Of a stretch of DNA of 64,000 nt, positions 56,901 through 64,000 are shown one piece after another. The stretch's first letter is position 1. Every line of letters begins with the position of its first letter. This DNA comes from Propionibacteriaceae bacterium UBA7704. Its GTDB lineage: Bacteria; Actinomycetota; Actinomycetes; Propionibacteriales; Propionibacteriaceae. The notes below the pieces were generated by a model. It saw only the letters and a list, made by a program, of their open reading frames with translations. It searched no databases and was not told the DNA's origin. The position numbers and the translations under genes are program-made. The DNA lies in NCBI GenBank assembly GCA_002482525.1, contig DLGC01000002.1, positions 144,218-208,217 on the forward strand, in the 5' to 3' direction.

Positions 56901-57212
56901 TCACGGAAGCTTGATCTCGATATCGACACCGGCCGGAAGGTCGAGTCGCATCAGCGAGTCGACGGTCTTCGGCGTCGGGTCGAGGATGTCGATCAGCCGC
57001 TTGTGCGTGCGCATTTCAAAGTGCTCGCGGCTGTCCTTGTACTTGTGCGGAGAACGGATCACACAGAACACGTTCTTCTCGGTGGGCAACGGCACAGGGC
57101 CTGCCACCTTGGCGCCGGTACGGGTCACGGTGTCGACGATTTTCTTCGCCGAGGAGTCAATGACCTCGTGGTCGTAAGCCCGGAGTCGGATCCGGATCTT
57201 TTGTCCCGCCAC
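56901..57212 (-). CDS. rpsJ: 30S ribosomal protein S10 (NusE)
   Basis: 103 residues, first gene of the operon, also an antitermination factor. MAGQKIRIRLRAYDHEVIDSSAKKIVDTV at the start (GTG codon) and the terminal RTHKRLIDILDPTPKTVDSLMRLDLPAGVDIEIKLP match S10. AAGGA eight bases before the GTG supports the start; the frame is open 80 codons upstream through the leader, with no family similarity. Confidence 0.98.
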   Translation of the reverse strand: MAGQKIRIRLRAYDHEVIDSSAKKIVDTVTRTGAKVAGPVPLPTEKNVFCVIRSPHKYKDSREHFEMRTHKRLIDILDPTPKTVDSLMRLDLPAGVDIEIKLP

Positions 57213-57273
57213 TGGTTCGTCCTTCTTCTCGTCATTCTCGAACGGCGCATCTTTCCGATCGAGCCGTGTTACT

Positions 57274-57290
57274 CCGACCCCCGAGGTCGG
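57274..57290 (-). other. Small hairpin in the S10 operon leader
   Basis: CCGACC (57274-57279) pairs with GGTCGG (57285-57290) around five bases, about 62 bases before the rpsJ start. Whether it has a regulatory role, such as ribosomal-protein autoregulation, is unknown. The rest of the 256-base gap shows nothing I recognise. Confidence 0.35.
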
Positions 57291-57468
57291 GCGTGTCGGA
57301 CCAGTTCTGGGCCGCGCACAACCAATCTTTGGATGAGTCGTGGTAGGGCCCGGCACCCGCGCGCCAGACTTGCCGGAAGGCCGCCAACGCAGGCGTCCTT
57401 GTCGGAGCAACCTGTCGATTCTCCCACGCATGCGGCGAGGATGCAAAATCACCCCGGGGAGAGGGACA

Positions 57469-58545
57469 ATGCCGTTCGTGTCCGCTTCTTTCTCCCCCGC
57501 GACAACGCCGCGTCAGCATATCGGTGCCGGAATCGCGCTGGGTCTGGCCGCCTCGCTGACCTTCGCCACCTCGGGCACCTTCGCGCGACCGTTGCTGGAG
57601 GCCGGCTGGACGCCCGGTGCCGCCGTCCTGTGGCGCACCGGGATCGCTGCGGCCATCCTGCTGCCGCCGGGATTGGTGATCTTCCGTCATCGGCTGCGCC
57701 AGGTGCTGGCGGAATGGCCGATGTTCGTCGCTTTCGGAGTGTTGGCGGTCGCCACTGCGCAGGGCATGTATTTCGCGGCCGTCTCCCGCATGAGTGTGAG
57801 CGTCGCCCTCCTGCTGGAGTATCTGGCTCCGGTGGCGTTGGTGGCGCTGGCGTGGGTGCGTCAACGTCGCGCCCCGGCGCGGCTAGTCCTGCTCGGCGCC
57901 GGGCTCAGCGTGGCAGGTCTGCTATGCGTCCTCGATCTCACCGGCGCCCGGCTGGATCCACTCGGCGTGCTCTTCGGCTTAGGTGCCATGACCGGTGCGG
58001 CGGCCTATTTCCTGATCAGTGCCCGACCGTCGCAACTACCGGCCTTCGCGTTGCCGGTCTTCGGCCTGCCCGTGGGTGCACTGGCCCTAGGGGTCGGGGT
58101 GGGTTCGGGGGTGATGCCCTACGCCGCTCCCCTGGTGTCCGTGACGTTGATGGGTGGGACTGTCCCCTGGTGGGTGCCGTTGTCGGTGGTGGTCCTCGCT
58201 GCCACGGTAGCGGCCTATGTCCTTGGCGTGGCCGGGGTGGCGCTCATGGGAGAACGGCTGTCGAGTTTCGTCAGCCTCTCCGAGGTCCTGTTCGCGGCAT
58301 TGATCGCAGCCGTCGTGCTCGGCGAATTGCCGAGCGGCATTCAGATCTTCGGCGGGGTGCTGATCGTGGCCGGCGCCGTGGCGATCCGGCTGTCCACCGG
58401 GGATGCGCCGGCTGGCCTGCCGACCCTGCCGGATCGGGTCGAGGCGGTGCACCCACCGGCACATCCACCGGCGAGAACGCCGACGCTCACCGAGGCATCC
58501 GCCGCCAGATCGCCCGAGGAACCAGTGGTGCCACCGCGAACATGA
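57469..58545 (+). CDS. EamA/DMT superfamily transporter
   Basis: 358 residues with ten membrane helices in two EamA repeats: first repeat GIALGLAASLTFATSGTFARPLLEAGW, second around GLGAMTGAAAYFLISAR. The family exports amino acids or other metabolites (RhtA-like), but substrate is not predictable here. The C-terminal 55 residues are a hydrophilic Pro/Ala/Thr/Glu-rich tail. GAGGG precedes the ATG. It is divergent from rpsJ and its 3' end overlaps the DprE2-like gene antiparallel by 59 bases. Confidence 0.9.
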   Translation: MPFVSASFSPATTPRQHIGAGIALGLAASLTFATSGTFARPLLEAGWTPGAAVLWRTGIAAAILLPPGLVIFRHRLRQVLAEWPMFVAFGVLAVATAQGMYFAAVSRMSVSVALLLEYLAPVALVALAWVRQRRAPARLVLLGAGLSVAGLLCVLDLTGARLDPLGVLFGLGAMTGAAAYFLISARPSQLPAFALPVFGLPVGALALGVGVGSGVMPYAAPLVSVTLMGGTVPWWVPLSVVVLAATVAAYVLGVAGVALMGERLSSFVSLSEVLFAALIAAVVLGELPSGIQIFGGVLIVAGAVAIRLSTGDAPAGLPTLPDRVEAVHPPAHPPARTPTLTEASAARSPEEPVVPPRT

Positions 58546-59224
58546 CGCGAAGCTGCCACGGAATCCACAACTCAACCCCATGGCCAGCGCGGATCCGACG
58601 TACCACCGCCTCGGCGACCTGATCGGGAGTCGAGGAGAACGGTGCCGGCGCCATACCGGCGGTCATGCGCCCGATGACGAAACCCGGGCGCGCGATGATC
58701 AGGTGCACGCCGGTGCCGTGCAGGGCGTCGGCCAAACCGGAGGCGAACCCGTCCAGACCAGCCTTAGCCGAGCCGTAGACGTAATTCGCCCGCCGAACCC
58801 GGACTCCGGCCACCGAGGAGAAGGCGACCAGGGTGCCCCGTCCCCGTTGACGCATACGTCGCGCCAACACCGTCAACAGCGATGCCTGAGCGACGAAGTC
58901 GGTGTGCAGGATTCCTGCGGCCACGCTCGGGTCGGACTCTGCGGCTCCCTGATCGCCGAGGATCCCGAAAGCCAGCACCGCGACATCGATCGGCCCGAAC
59001 CGCTCCTCGATCTGGGCGACCACGGATTCCTGGCCGCCGATGATGTCGGCATCGAATTCAACAGTTTCGACCCGGTTCGCCCCCGCGGCCAAGCACGCCG
59101 CCACAGCCTCGGGAAGCGGTCCGGGACGCATCGCCAGCACCACATCGGCTCCGGGAGCGAGCCGCCGGGACACCGCGGAGCCGATTTCGCTACGACCGCC
59201 GAAGATCGCGACGAGGGGACTCAC
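58487..59224 (-). CDS. Short-chain dehydrogenase resembling DprE2
   Basis: 245 residues, an SDR. The dinucleotide-binding loop reads IFGGRSEIGSAV, and the catalytic region SSVAGVRVRRANYVYGSAKAG contains the Ser-Tyr-Lys set. The combination GGxSEIG, DVAVLAFGILGD, RRANYVYGSAKAGLDGF and RPGFV resembles mycobacterial DprE2 (Rv3791), the reductase that, with DprE1, epimerises decaprenylphosphoryl ribose to arabinose. DprE1 is not in the window, so pathway assignment is inference. The start is a GTG overlapping the gltX stop (GTGA); the frame is open 65 codons upstream, inside gltX. Confidence 0.8.
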   Translation of the reverse strand: MSPLVAIFGGRSEIGSAVSRRLAPGADVVLAMRPGPLPEAVAACLAAGANRVETVEFDADIIGGQESVVAQIEERFGPIDVAVLAFGILGDQGAAESDPSVAAGILHTDFVAQASLLTVLARRMRQRGRGTLVAFSSVAGVRVRRANYVYGSAKAGLDGFASGLADALHGTGVHLIIARPGFVIGRMTAGMAPAPFSSTPDQVAEAVVRRIRAGHGVELWIPWQLRVMFAVAPLVPRAIWRRMPR

Positions 59225-60687
59225 AACTCGGCAGCCAATCGCCGCAACCGGTTCAGGCAGGACTCCCGGCCAAGCAACTCCATGGATTCGAACAGCGGCG
59301 GCGAGACCAGCGACCCGGTCAACGCGACCCGCACCGGACCGAAGGCGAACTTCGGCTTGATTTCCAAGCCTTCGACCAGGGCCACCCGCAGTGCCTCGTG
59401 GATCTGCTCGTGCTGCCACTCCCCCAGGTCAGTCAACACCTGCTGGGCGGCTTCGATCACCCGGGCCGCGTCCGGGCCGACCTTGGCCAGCGCCTGCGGA
59501 TCGGTGACGATCTCGGCGTCGGCAGCGAAAAGGTAACTCAGCTTCGGCAGCGCCTCACTGAGCAACACCAACCGCTCCTGGATCAGCGGAGTGGCGGCCC
59601 TCAGCAGCGCCAGGTCTTGTTCACTGGGGGAATCCCAGCCGGCGTAGCGATTCGCGTAGTCGATGATGCGATCAGCGAGTTCTGCCGCATCCAGCTCACG
59701 GATGTACTCCCCGTTGAGCGCGTTCAGCTTGGTCAGATCGAAGATCGGGCCAGTGGTATTCACCTTGGCCCAGTCGAAGGCGGCTACGAACTCCTCGAAA
59801 GTGGTCATGTCGCGGCCCTCGTGGACCGGCGGGTAGGCCAATAGCTGCAGGAAGTTGCGCAACGCCTCCGGCAGGTAGCCCTGCTCGGCGAACCAGGTGA
59901 GTCGAGCGGCCGGATTCTTGCGCTTGGAGATCTTGGACTTGTCCGTATTTCGCAGCAGCGGCATGTGGGCGAACGCCGGAGCCTCCCAGCCGAGCCAGCG
60001 ATAGAGCTGCAGGTGCTTCGGAGTCGAGGAGATCCACTCCTCGCCGCGCACCACGTGGGTGATTCCCATCAGATGGTCGTCCACGACCACCGCCAGGTGA
60101 TAGGTGGGGAACCCATCGGCCTTGAGGATCACCTGATCATCGGGGTGGGGTGCGTTCACCTCACCTCGGATCAGGTCGGCGAAACTCAACGCGATGTCCT
60201 CGGGGATCAGCATGCGCACCACGGGAGTCTCGCTGAAGCCGGGAAGGGCCGCGCGCTCCTCCCGGGTCTTGCCGTAGCACAGCCGGTCGTAGCCGGTCAC
60301 CGAGGTCTTGCTGCGCTGCTGCTCGGCGCGCATCTCGGCCAACCGCTCCGAGGAGCACCAGCAGTAGTAGGCGTGCCCGTCGGCGAGGAGTTGATCGACA
60401 TAGGGCCGGTAGGTATCCAGCCGCTCGGACTGCCGATACGGCTGATAGGGCCCACCACGGTCAGGACCCTCGTCCCAGTCCAGCCCCAGCCAGTGCAGCG
60501 TGTCGTAGATCTGTTGCTCTGAATCCTCCCGATACCGCGCCCGATCAGTGTCCTCGATCCGCAGCACGAACTGCCCACCGCGAGCCCGTGCAAACGCCAA
60601 ATTGAACAACGACATGTAGGCCGTACCCACGTGCGGATCCCCCGTCGGGGACGGCGCCACGCGCAGCCGAACAGAACCAGAACTCAT
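59221..60687 (-). CDS. gltX: Glutamate--tRNA ligase
   Basis: Class I aminoacyl-tRNA synthetase. 488 residues with the HIGH motif as APSPTGDPHVGTAYMSLFN, the KMSKS motif as KSKISKRKNPAARL, and RIEDTDRARYREDSEQQIYDTL. The anticodon-binding C-terminal half is complete. Whether it is discriminating for tRNA-Glu only, or also charges tRNA-Gln, cannot be told; the nearby glnS suggests it need not misacylate tRNA-Gln. It overlaps the DprE2-like gene by four bases. Confidence 0.97.
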   Translation of the reverse strand: MSSGSVRLRVAPSPTGDPHVGTAYMSLFNLAFARARGGQFVLRIEDTDRARYREDSEQQIYDTLHWLGLDWDEGPDRGGPYQPYRQSERLDTYRPYVDQLLADGHAYYCWCSSERLAEMRAEQQRSKTSVTGYDRLCYGKTREERAALPGFSETPVVRMLIPEDIALSFADLIRGEVNAPHPDDQVILKADGFPTYHLAVVVDDHLMGITHVVRGEEWISSTPKHLQLYRWLGWEAPAFAHMPLLRNTDKSKISKRKNPAARLTWFAEQGYLPEALRNFLQLLAYPPVHEGRDMTTFEEFVAAFDWAKVNTTGPIFDLTKLNALNGEYIRELDAAELADRIIDYANRYAGWDSPSEQDLALLRAATPLIQERLVLLSEALPKLSYLFAADAEIVTDPQALAKVGPDAARVIEAAQQVLTDLGEWQHEQIHEALRVALVEGLEIKPKFAFGPVRVALTGSLVSPPLFESMELLGRESCLNRLRRLAAEL

Positions 60688-60727
60688 AACCCGACCACCC
60701 TACAGCCCCCCGTCCCCCACCAGAGAC

Positions 60728-60782
60728 TCCCAAAAGCCGCAGAAGCTCCCGAACCTTCGGGAGCAACTGCGCGTTTTGGGAG
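60728..60782 (-). terminator. Nested inverted repeat after the DUF6891-like gene
   Basis: CTCCCAAAA (60728-60736) pairs with TTTTGGGAG (60774-60782) and inside it GCTCCCGAA (60745-60753) pairs with TTCGGGAGC (60756-60764). The nested stem lies 15 bases past the DUF6891-like stop and 41 bases before the gltX start, so it is a probable terminator. No U-tract follows on the minus strand. Confidence 0.65.
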
Positions 60783-60796
60783 CGCCTCGGGAAGGG

Positions 60797-61453
60797 TCAG
60801 AGCTCGACGTAGTAGTCGACGTTGGTGAGGAGGGGACGGGAATCGAATTCGCGGTTCCATTCGACCTTGATGCCGTGGGATTCCAGGATCGGGAGCACCT
60901 GATCACGCATGAACTCCACCGATACCTGCTCGTACCACCACTGCTTGCCTTCGGGCAGCAGCTTCTCGTACTCGTCGCGATCGATCAGTTGATCCAATGC
61001 GGCACCGTAGGAGATCTCCACGTGGCCGTGGTCGATCAGATGCTCGGCATCACCGGCGTGGTAGTACACATAGCCGCGGTAGCCGCTGTCGGGGCCGAGA
61101 TAGTCACGGATGTCCCGATTGCCGCAGTCGGTGCAACAGGAGAACCCCTCCAGGGCCAGGATGCCGGCCTCGTTGAGGGCTTCGAAGGCGGCGTTCAACG
61201 ACGTCTTGGCCTCCTCGCCGAACCCGGCCTGCTGTTCAGCGCGTGCTGCCACCACGGCTTCGAAGGCTTCGGTGAGGATGCCATCGGGCAGCGAGAACTG
61301 CTCTTTGACCTCCTCGACGAAATCGGCAGGGTCGGTGAACCCCAGGATCACTTGCCGCCACGCAGCAATCACCAAGTCGGCCTCGGGTCCGACATCGAGG
61401 CCGAGGGAGGCGGGTAGGCGCAACTCGTCAGGAGGTTGGTTGTAGCGGTACAT
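60797..61453 (-). CDS. DUF6891-like protein of unknown function
   Basis: 218 residues starting MYRYNQPPDELRLPASLG. Soluble, acidic, no signal or membrane segment. A Cys-rich motif FSCCTDCGNRDI, and SGYRGYVYYHAGDAEHL followed by VEISYGAALDQL, resemble what I remember of the DUF6891 family; biochemical function is unknown. The frame is open far upstream, giving an 893-residue reading frame to 63478, but that part is antisense to glnS and not credible. It is divergent from glnS with an 81-base gap. Confidence 0.65.
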   Translation of the reverse strand: MYRYNQPPDELRLPASLGLDVGPEADLVIAAWRQVILGFTDPADFVEEVKEQFSLPDGILTEAFEAVVAARAEQQAGFGEEAKTSLNAAFEALNEAGILALEGFSCCTDCGNRDIRDYLGPDSGYRGYVYYHAGDAEHLIDHGHVEISYGAALDQLIDRDEYEKLLPEGKQWWYEQVSVEFMRDQVLPILESHGIKVEWNREFDSRPLLTNVDYYVEL

Positions 61454-61534
61454 GAAGTAAGCCTGCCAAGTCCAGGTATCCGCCGGGTTACAGCAGGCGC
61501 ATCGCCCCAACCGCCGCATGCTAACTTGACCGAC

Positions 61535-63220
61535 ATGACCGAGACAGGTGCCGCCAACGACTTCATCCGCGACCGGGTTCGAACCGACCTGGAGCAAGGC
61601 ACCTATGGCGGCCGAGTGCAGACGCGGTTCCCACCCGAGCCCAACGGCTACCTGCACATCGGACATGCCAAGGCCATCACCGTGGACTTCGGCATCGCCG
61701 AACAGTTCGGGGGCATCTGCAATCTGCGCCTGGATGACACCAATCCCGACACAGAAGAGGCTGAGTACTTCGAGTCGATCCTGGAAGACATCGGCTGGTT
61801 GGGTTACACCCCGGCCTCGGTGCTGCATGCCTCGGACTACTTCGAGCAGTTGTACACCTGGGCCGTCCACCTGATTGAGAAGGGTCTGGCCTACGTCGAC
61901 GATTCCGATATCGAGACCATTTCGGCTCAGCGCGGCGGCTTCGGAAAGGCCGGCGTCGAGAGCCCCTACCGCACCCGCAGCATCGAGGAGAACCTCGACC
62001 TGTTCGCCCGGATGCGCGCCGGTGAGTTCGCCGACGGCACCAAGGTGCTGCGCGCCAAGATCGACATGAATCACGAGAACATGTCGATGCGCGATCCGGT
62101 CATGTACCGGGTGCGGCACTCCACCCATTTTCGTACCGGCGACACCTGGTGCATCTACCCCACCTACGACTGGGCGCACGGCCAGTCCGACGCCATCGAG
62201 AAGGTCACCCACTCCATCTGCACCTTGGAGTTCGACACCCATCGACCGCTCTACGACTGGTACCTGGCGCAGTTGCCGCTGCCGGCCGAGAAACCCGTAC
62301 AGATCGAGTTCGCCCGCCTGGAGCTGACCCATACCGTGACCAGCAAGCGGCGCCTGGCGAAGCTGGTGAACGACGGCACCGTCGACGGCTGGGACGATCC
62401 CCGCATGCCCACGCTGCGCGGGTTGCGCCGCCGTGGCTACCCGGCGGCGGCGTTGCGCGCCTTCTGCACCGAGATCGGCACCACCCGCACCAACAGCAGG
62501 CAGAACATCGAGGCTCTGGAGTCCTATGTGCGCCGCGAACTCAACACCACCTCCTTGCGCCGGATGGCGGTACTGCACCCGCTGCGCCTGGTGATCGACA
62601 ACTGGCCCACCGACGCCGAGGGCAACCCGGTGGTGGAGTACTTCGAAGTGACCAACAATCCCGAGAATCCTGCCGACGGCACGCGCCAGGTCGCCTTCAG
62701 CGGCGAACTGGTGATCGAGCAGGAGGATTTCGCCGAGGTTCCGCCGCCGAAGTTCTTCCGGCTCACGGTCGGACGCGAAGTGCGGCTGCGCGGCGCATAC
62801 CTGGTCACCGCGACCAGCGTCGAACACGACACCGCAGGCAACCCGAGCTGTGTTCATGCCACCTACGATCCGGCCACCCGTGGCGGCGACGCCCCCGATG
62901 GACGCAAGGTGAAGTCGACCATGCACTGGGTCTCCACCGCCCACGCCCACCCGATCACGGTTGCTCTCTACGACCGACTGTTCGTGACCGAGGTTCCTGG
63001 TGAAGCCACCGGTGAAGCGCTGGACGACGTCAACCCGAACTCCCGCGAAGTCCTCACCGACTGCCTGGCTGAAGCCGCCTTGGCCCAGACCCCACCTGGC
63101 GACGTGGTCCAGTTCGAACGCCTCGGATACTTCGCCGCCGATCCGGACCACCCCGGACTGTTCCATCGCACCGTAGGGCTGCGCGACGAGTGGGCGGCGA
63201 TTCAGAAACGGCGGGGTTGA
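61535..63220 (+). CDS. glnS: Glutamine--tRNA ligase
   Basis: Class I synthetase charging tRNA-Gln directly. 561 residues: MTETGAANDFIRDRVRTDLEQGTYG at the start, the HIGH motif in FPPEPNGYLHIGHAKAI, the GlnRS-specific RLDDTNP and HSTHFRTGDTWCIYPTYDWAHGQSD, KMSKS as VTSKRRLAKLV, and two beta-barrel anticodon-binding domains at about 340-540. The ATG at 61535 starts family similarity; the frame runs 33 codons further upstream. GlnRS is not the usual route in actinobacteria, which mostly use GatCAB amidation. Confidence 0.95.
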   Translation: MTETGAANDFIRDRVRTDLEQGTYGGRVQTRFPPEPNGYLHIGHAKAITVDFGIAEQFGGICNLRLDDTNPDTEEAEYFESILEDIGWLGYTPASVLHASDYFEQLYTWAVHLIEKGLAYVDDSDIETISAQRGGFGKAGVESPYRTRSIEENLDLFARMRAGEFADGTKVLRAKIDMNHENMSMRDPVMYRVRHSTHFRTGDTWCIYPTYDWAHGQSDAIEKVTHSICTLEFDTHRPLYDWYLAQLPLPAEKPVQIEFARLELTHTVTSKRRLAKLVNDGTVDGWDDPRMPTLRGLRRRGYPAAALRAFCTEIGTTRTNSRQNIEALESYVRRELNTTSLRRMAVLHPLRLVIDNWPTDAEGNPVVEYFEVTNNPENPADGTRQVAFSGELVIEQEDFAEVPPPKFFRLTVGREVRLRGAYLVTATSVEHDTAGNPSCVHATYDPATRGGDAPDGRKVKSTMHWVSTAHAHPITVALYDRLFVTEVPGEATGEALDDVNPNSREVLTDCLAEAALAQTPPGDVVQFERLGYFAADPDHPGLFHRTVGLRDEWAAIQKRRG

Positions 63221-63247
63221 TCGGCCTTCATCTCCTAAGCTGAGGCC

Positions 63248-64000
63248 ATGACCGACCGGCCCATCCCTGATCGACTCCCTCCCCTGACGCTGCCCGACCT
63301 CACCGGACGCCGCGTGATCGTCACCGGAGCCAGCTCGGGCATCGGCAAAGCCACCGCCACTGCGCTCGCCGCAGCCGGAGCAGACGTCGTCCTGGCGGTA
63401 CGCAATCTCGTGAAAGGCGCTGCCGTCGCCGACGAGATCACCGAGCGGGTTCCGCAGGCCCGCCTGGAGGTGGAGCACATCGAACTCGGCTCGCTGGAGA
63501 GCATCGCATCGTTCGCCGAGCGGTTAGCCGGGACGCCGGTACACCTGCTGATCAACAACGCTGGGCTCAGCAGCGCCAGCAGCCAGGAAGTCACCAGCGA
63601 CGGTTTCGATCGTCAGATCGGAGTGAACTACCTGGGTGCTTTCGCCCTGACTTGCCGACTATGGCCAGCCCTGCTCGCCGGCGCAGGCCGCGTGGTGGTG
63701 CTGGGGTCAATGATGGCCAGCCGCGCCCAGTTACCAGCTGATATCGGCCAGCGACCGGAGTCGACGGTCAGCGCCTATTCCATCTCAAAACTCGCCGCGG
63801 TCGTATTCGCCGGCGAATTGCGGCACCGCCTGGAAATCGCCGCCTCCCCGGTGACAGCCGTCGCTGCTCACCCGGGCTGGTCGCAAACCGCAATTTTCGA
63901 TACCAACGGCCCACCTGCACCGATCATGTGGATCGGCAAGGCAACCGGCGCTATCCAGTCCCCTGCCGACGGCGCGCAACCAGTCTTGTTGGCCGCAACC
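63248..64000 (+). CDS. Short-chain dehydrogenase/reductase, C-terminus beyond window edge
   Basis: 251 codons are visible and the frame is still open at the window edge. SDR with NADP loop VTGASSGIGKATATAL, NNAG motif and catalytic YSISKLA. GVNYLGAFALTCRLWPALL and VVVLGSM are the other conserved blocks, giving it the look of retinol-dehydrogenase/protochlorophyllide-reductase-like actinobacterial SDRs. Substrate unknown. It follows glnS by 27 bases on the same strand, so cotranscription is likely. Confidence 0.88.
   Translation, partial: MTDRPIPDRLPPLTLPDLTGRRVIVTGASSGIGKATATALAAAGADVVLAVRNLVKGAAVADEITERVPQARLEVEHIELGSLESIASFAERLAGTPVHLLINNAGLSSASSQEVTSDGFDRQIGVNYLGAFALTCRLWPALLAGAGRVVVLGSMMASRAQLPADIGQRPESTVSAYSISKLAAVVFAGELRHRLEIAASPVTAVAAHPGWSQTAIFDTNGPPAPIMWIGKATGAIQSPADGAQPVLLAAT

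Noticed and set aside
57213..57468. S10 leader as an L4-type autoregulatory hairpin
   Set aside because: Only one small 6-bp stem is apparent; the long multi-stem S10 leader of enterobacteria is not recognisable.
61454..63478. Upstream 674 codons of an 893-residue open frame on the minus strand, opposite glnS
   Set aside because: It is antisense to a complete GlnRS and has a low-complexity composition typical of third-position GC bias. Only its last 218 codons, past the glnS start, resemble a real protein.

Overview
The window is a stretch of high-GC actinobacterial chromosome that is almost entirely core housekeeping DNA. I count 70 protein genes, 64 of them on the minus strand, plus one tRNA. 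Actinobacterial identity is supported by a PdtaR-type ANTAR regulator, SepF and DivIVA with no FtsA, a mycothiol-dependent isomerase-type protein, a DUF3040 protein, a maltokinase-cap protein and a DprE2-like reductase. Within the actinobacteria I lean towards the Propionibacteriaceae, by recollection of gene style only. No mobile element, CRISPR array, rRNA or phage gene is visible, and no gene-free gap exceeds 300 bases. The longest gaps are at 39262-39535, 57213-57468, 11955-12188 and 23056-23286.

Region by region: 1-16 kb is a repair and replication block (rapZ 5' end, uvrC, uvrA, a DinB-like protein, terC, uvrB, coaE, an anchored protein of unknown function, rpsA, a maltokinase-cap protein, polA, a hotdog thioesterase). 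16-21.5 kb holds pdtaR, tRNA-Leu(CAA), a membrane-domain/lipase fusion, pyk, rluD and lspA. 21.5-39 kb is the division and cell wall (dcw) cluster, in transcription order mraZ, rsmH, ftsL, ftsI, murE, a 48-codon ORF, mraY, murD, ftsW, murG, murC, ftsQ, ftsZ, pgeF, sepF, divIVA, then a DksA-like gene. 39.5-43 kb has the circularly permuted ATP-grasp, alpha-E and transglutaminase trio. 43-47 kb has an RDD protein, a ketopantoate reductase, map, adk and secY. 47-57 kb is the complete S10 plus spc ribosomal protein array from rpsJ to rplO. 57-64 kb has an EamA transporter, a DprE2-like reductase, gltX, a DUF6891-like protein, glnS and the start of a second short-chain dehydrogenase.

Many genes are coupled by ATGA or GTGA overlaps: rsmH/ftsL/ftsI, murE/small ORF/mraY/murD, ftsQ/murC, secY/adk, rplW/rplD/rplC and gltX/DprE2-like. 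The dcw cluster appears to be controlled by MraZ through five tandem 10-bp boxes upstream of mraZ, and the mraZ-rsmH gap encodes a long stem-loop. Hairpin terminators follow rpsA, divIVA, sepF, the DUF3040 gene, the transglutaminase and rplO.

The most unusual observation is that murF is absent from its expected place between murE and mraY. A 48-residue open frame occupies the slot and is joined to both neighbours by ATGA overlaps, as expected of an in-frame internal deletion of murF or of a small replacement gene. Other notable points are a GlnRS in an actinobacterium, an HdeD-like/lipase fusion, a repeat-rich tail on ribosomal protein L4, absence of the alpha ribosomal operon after map, and a DNA polymerase I whose proofreading motifs are degenerate.
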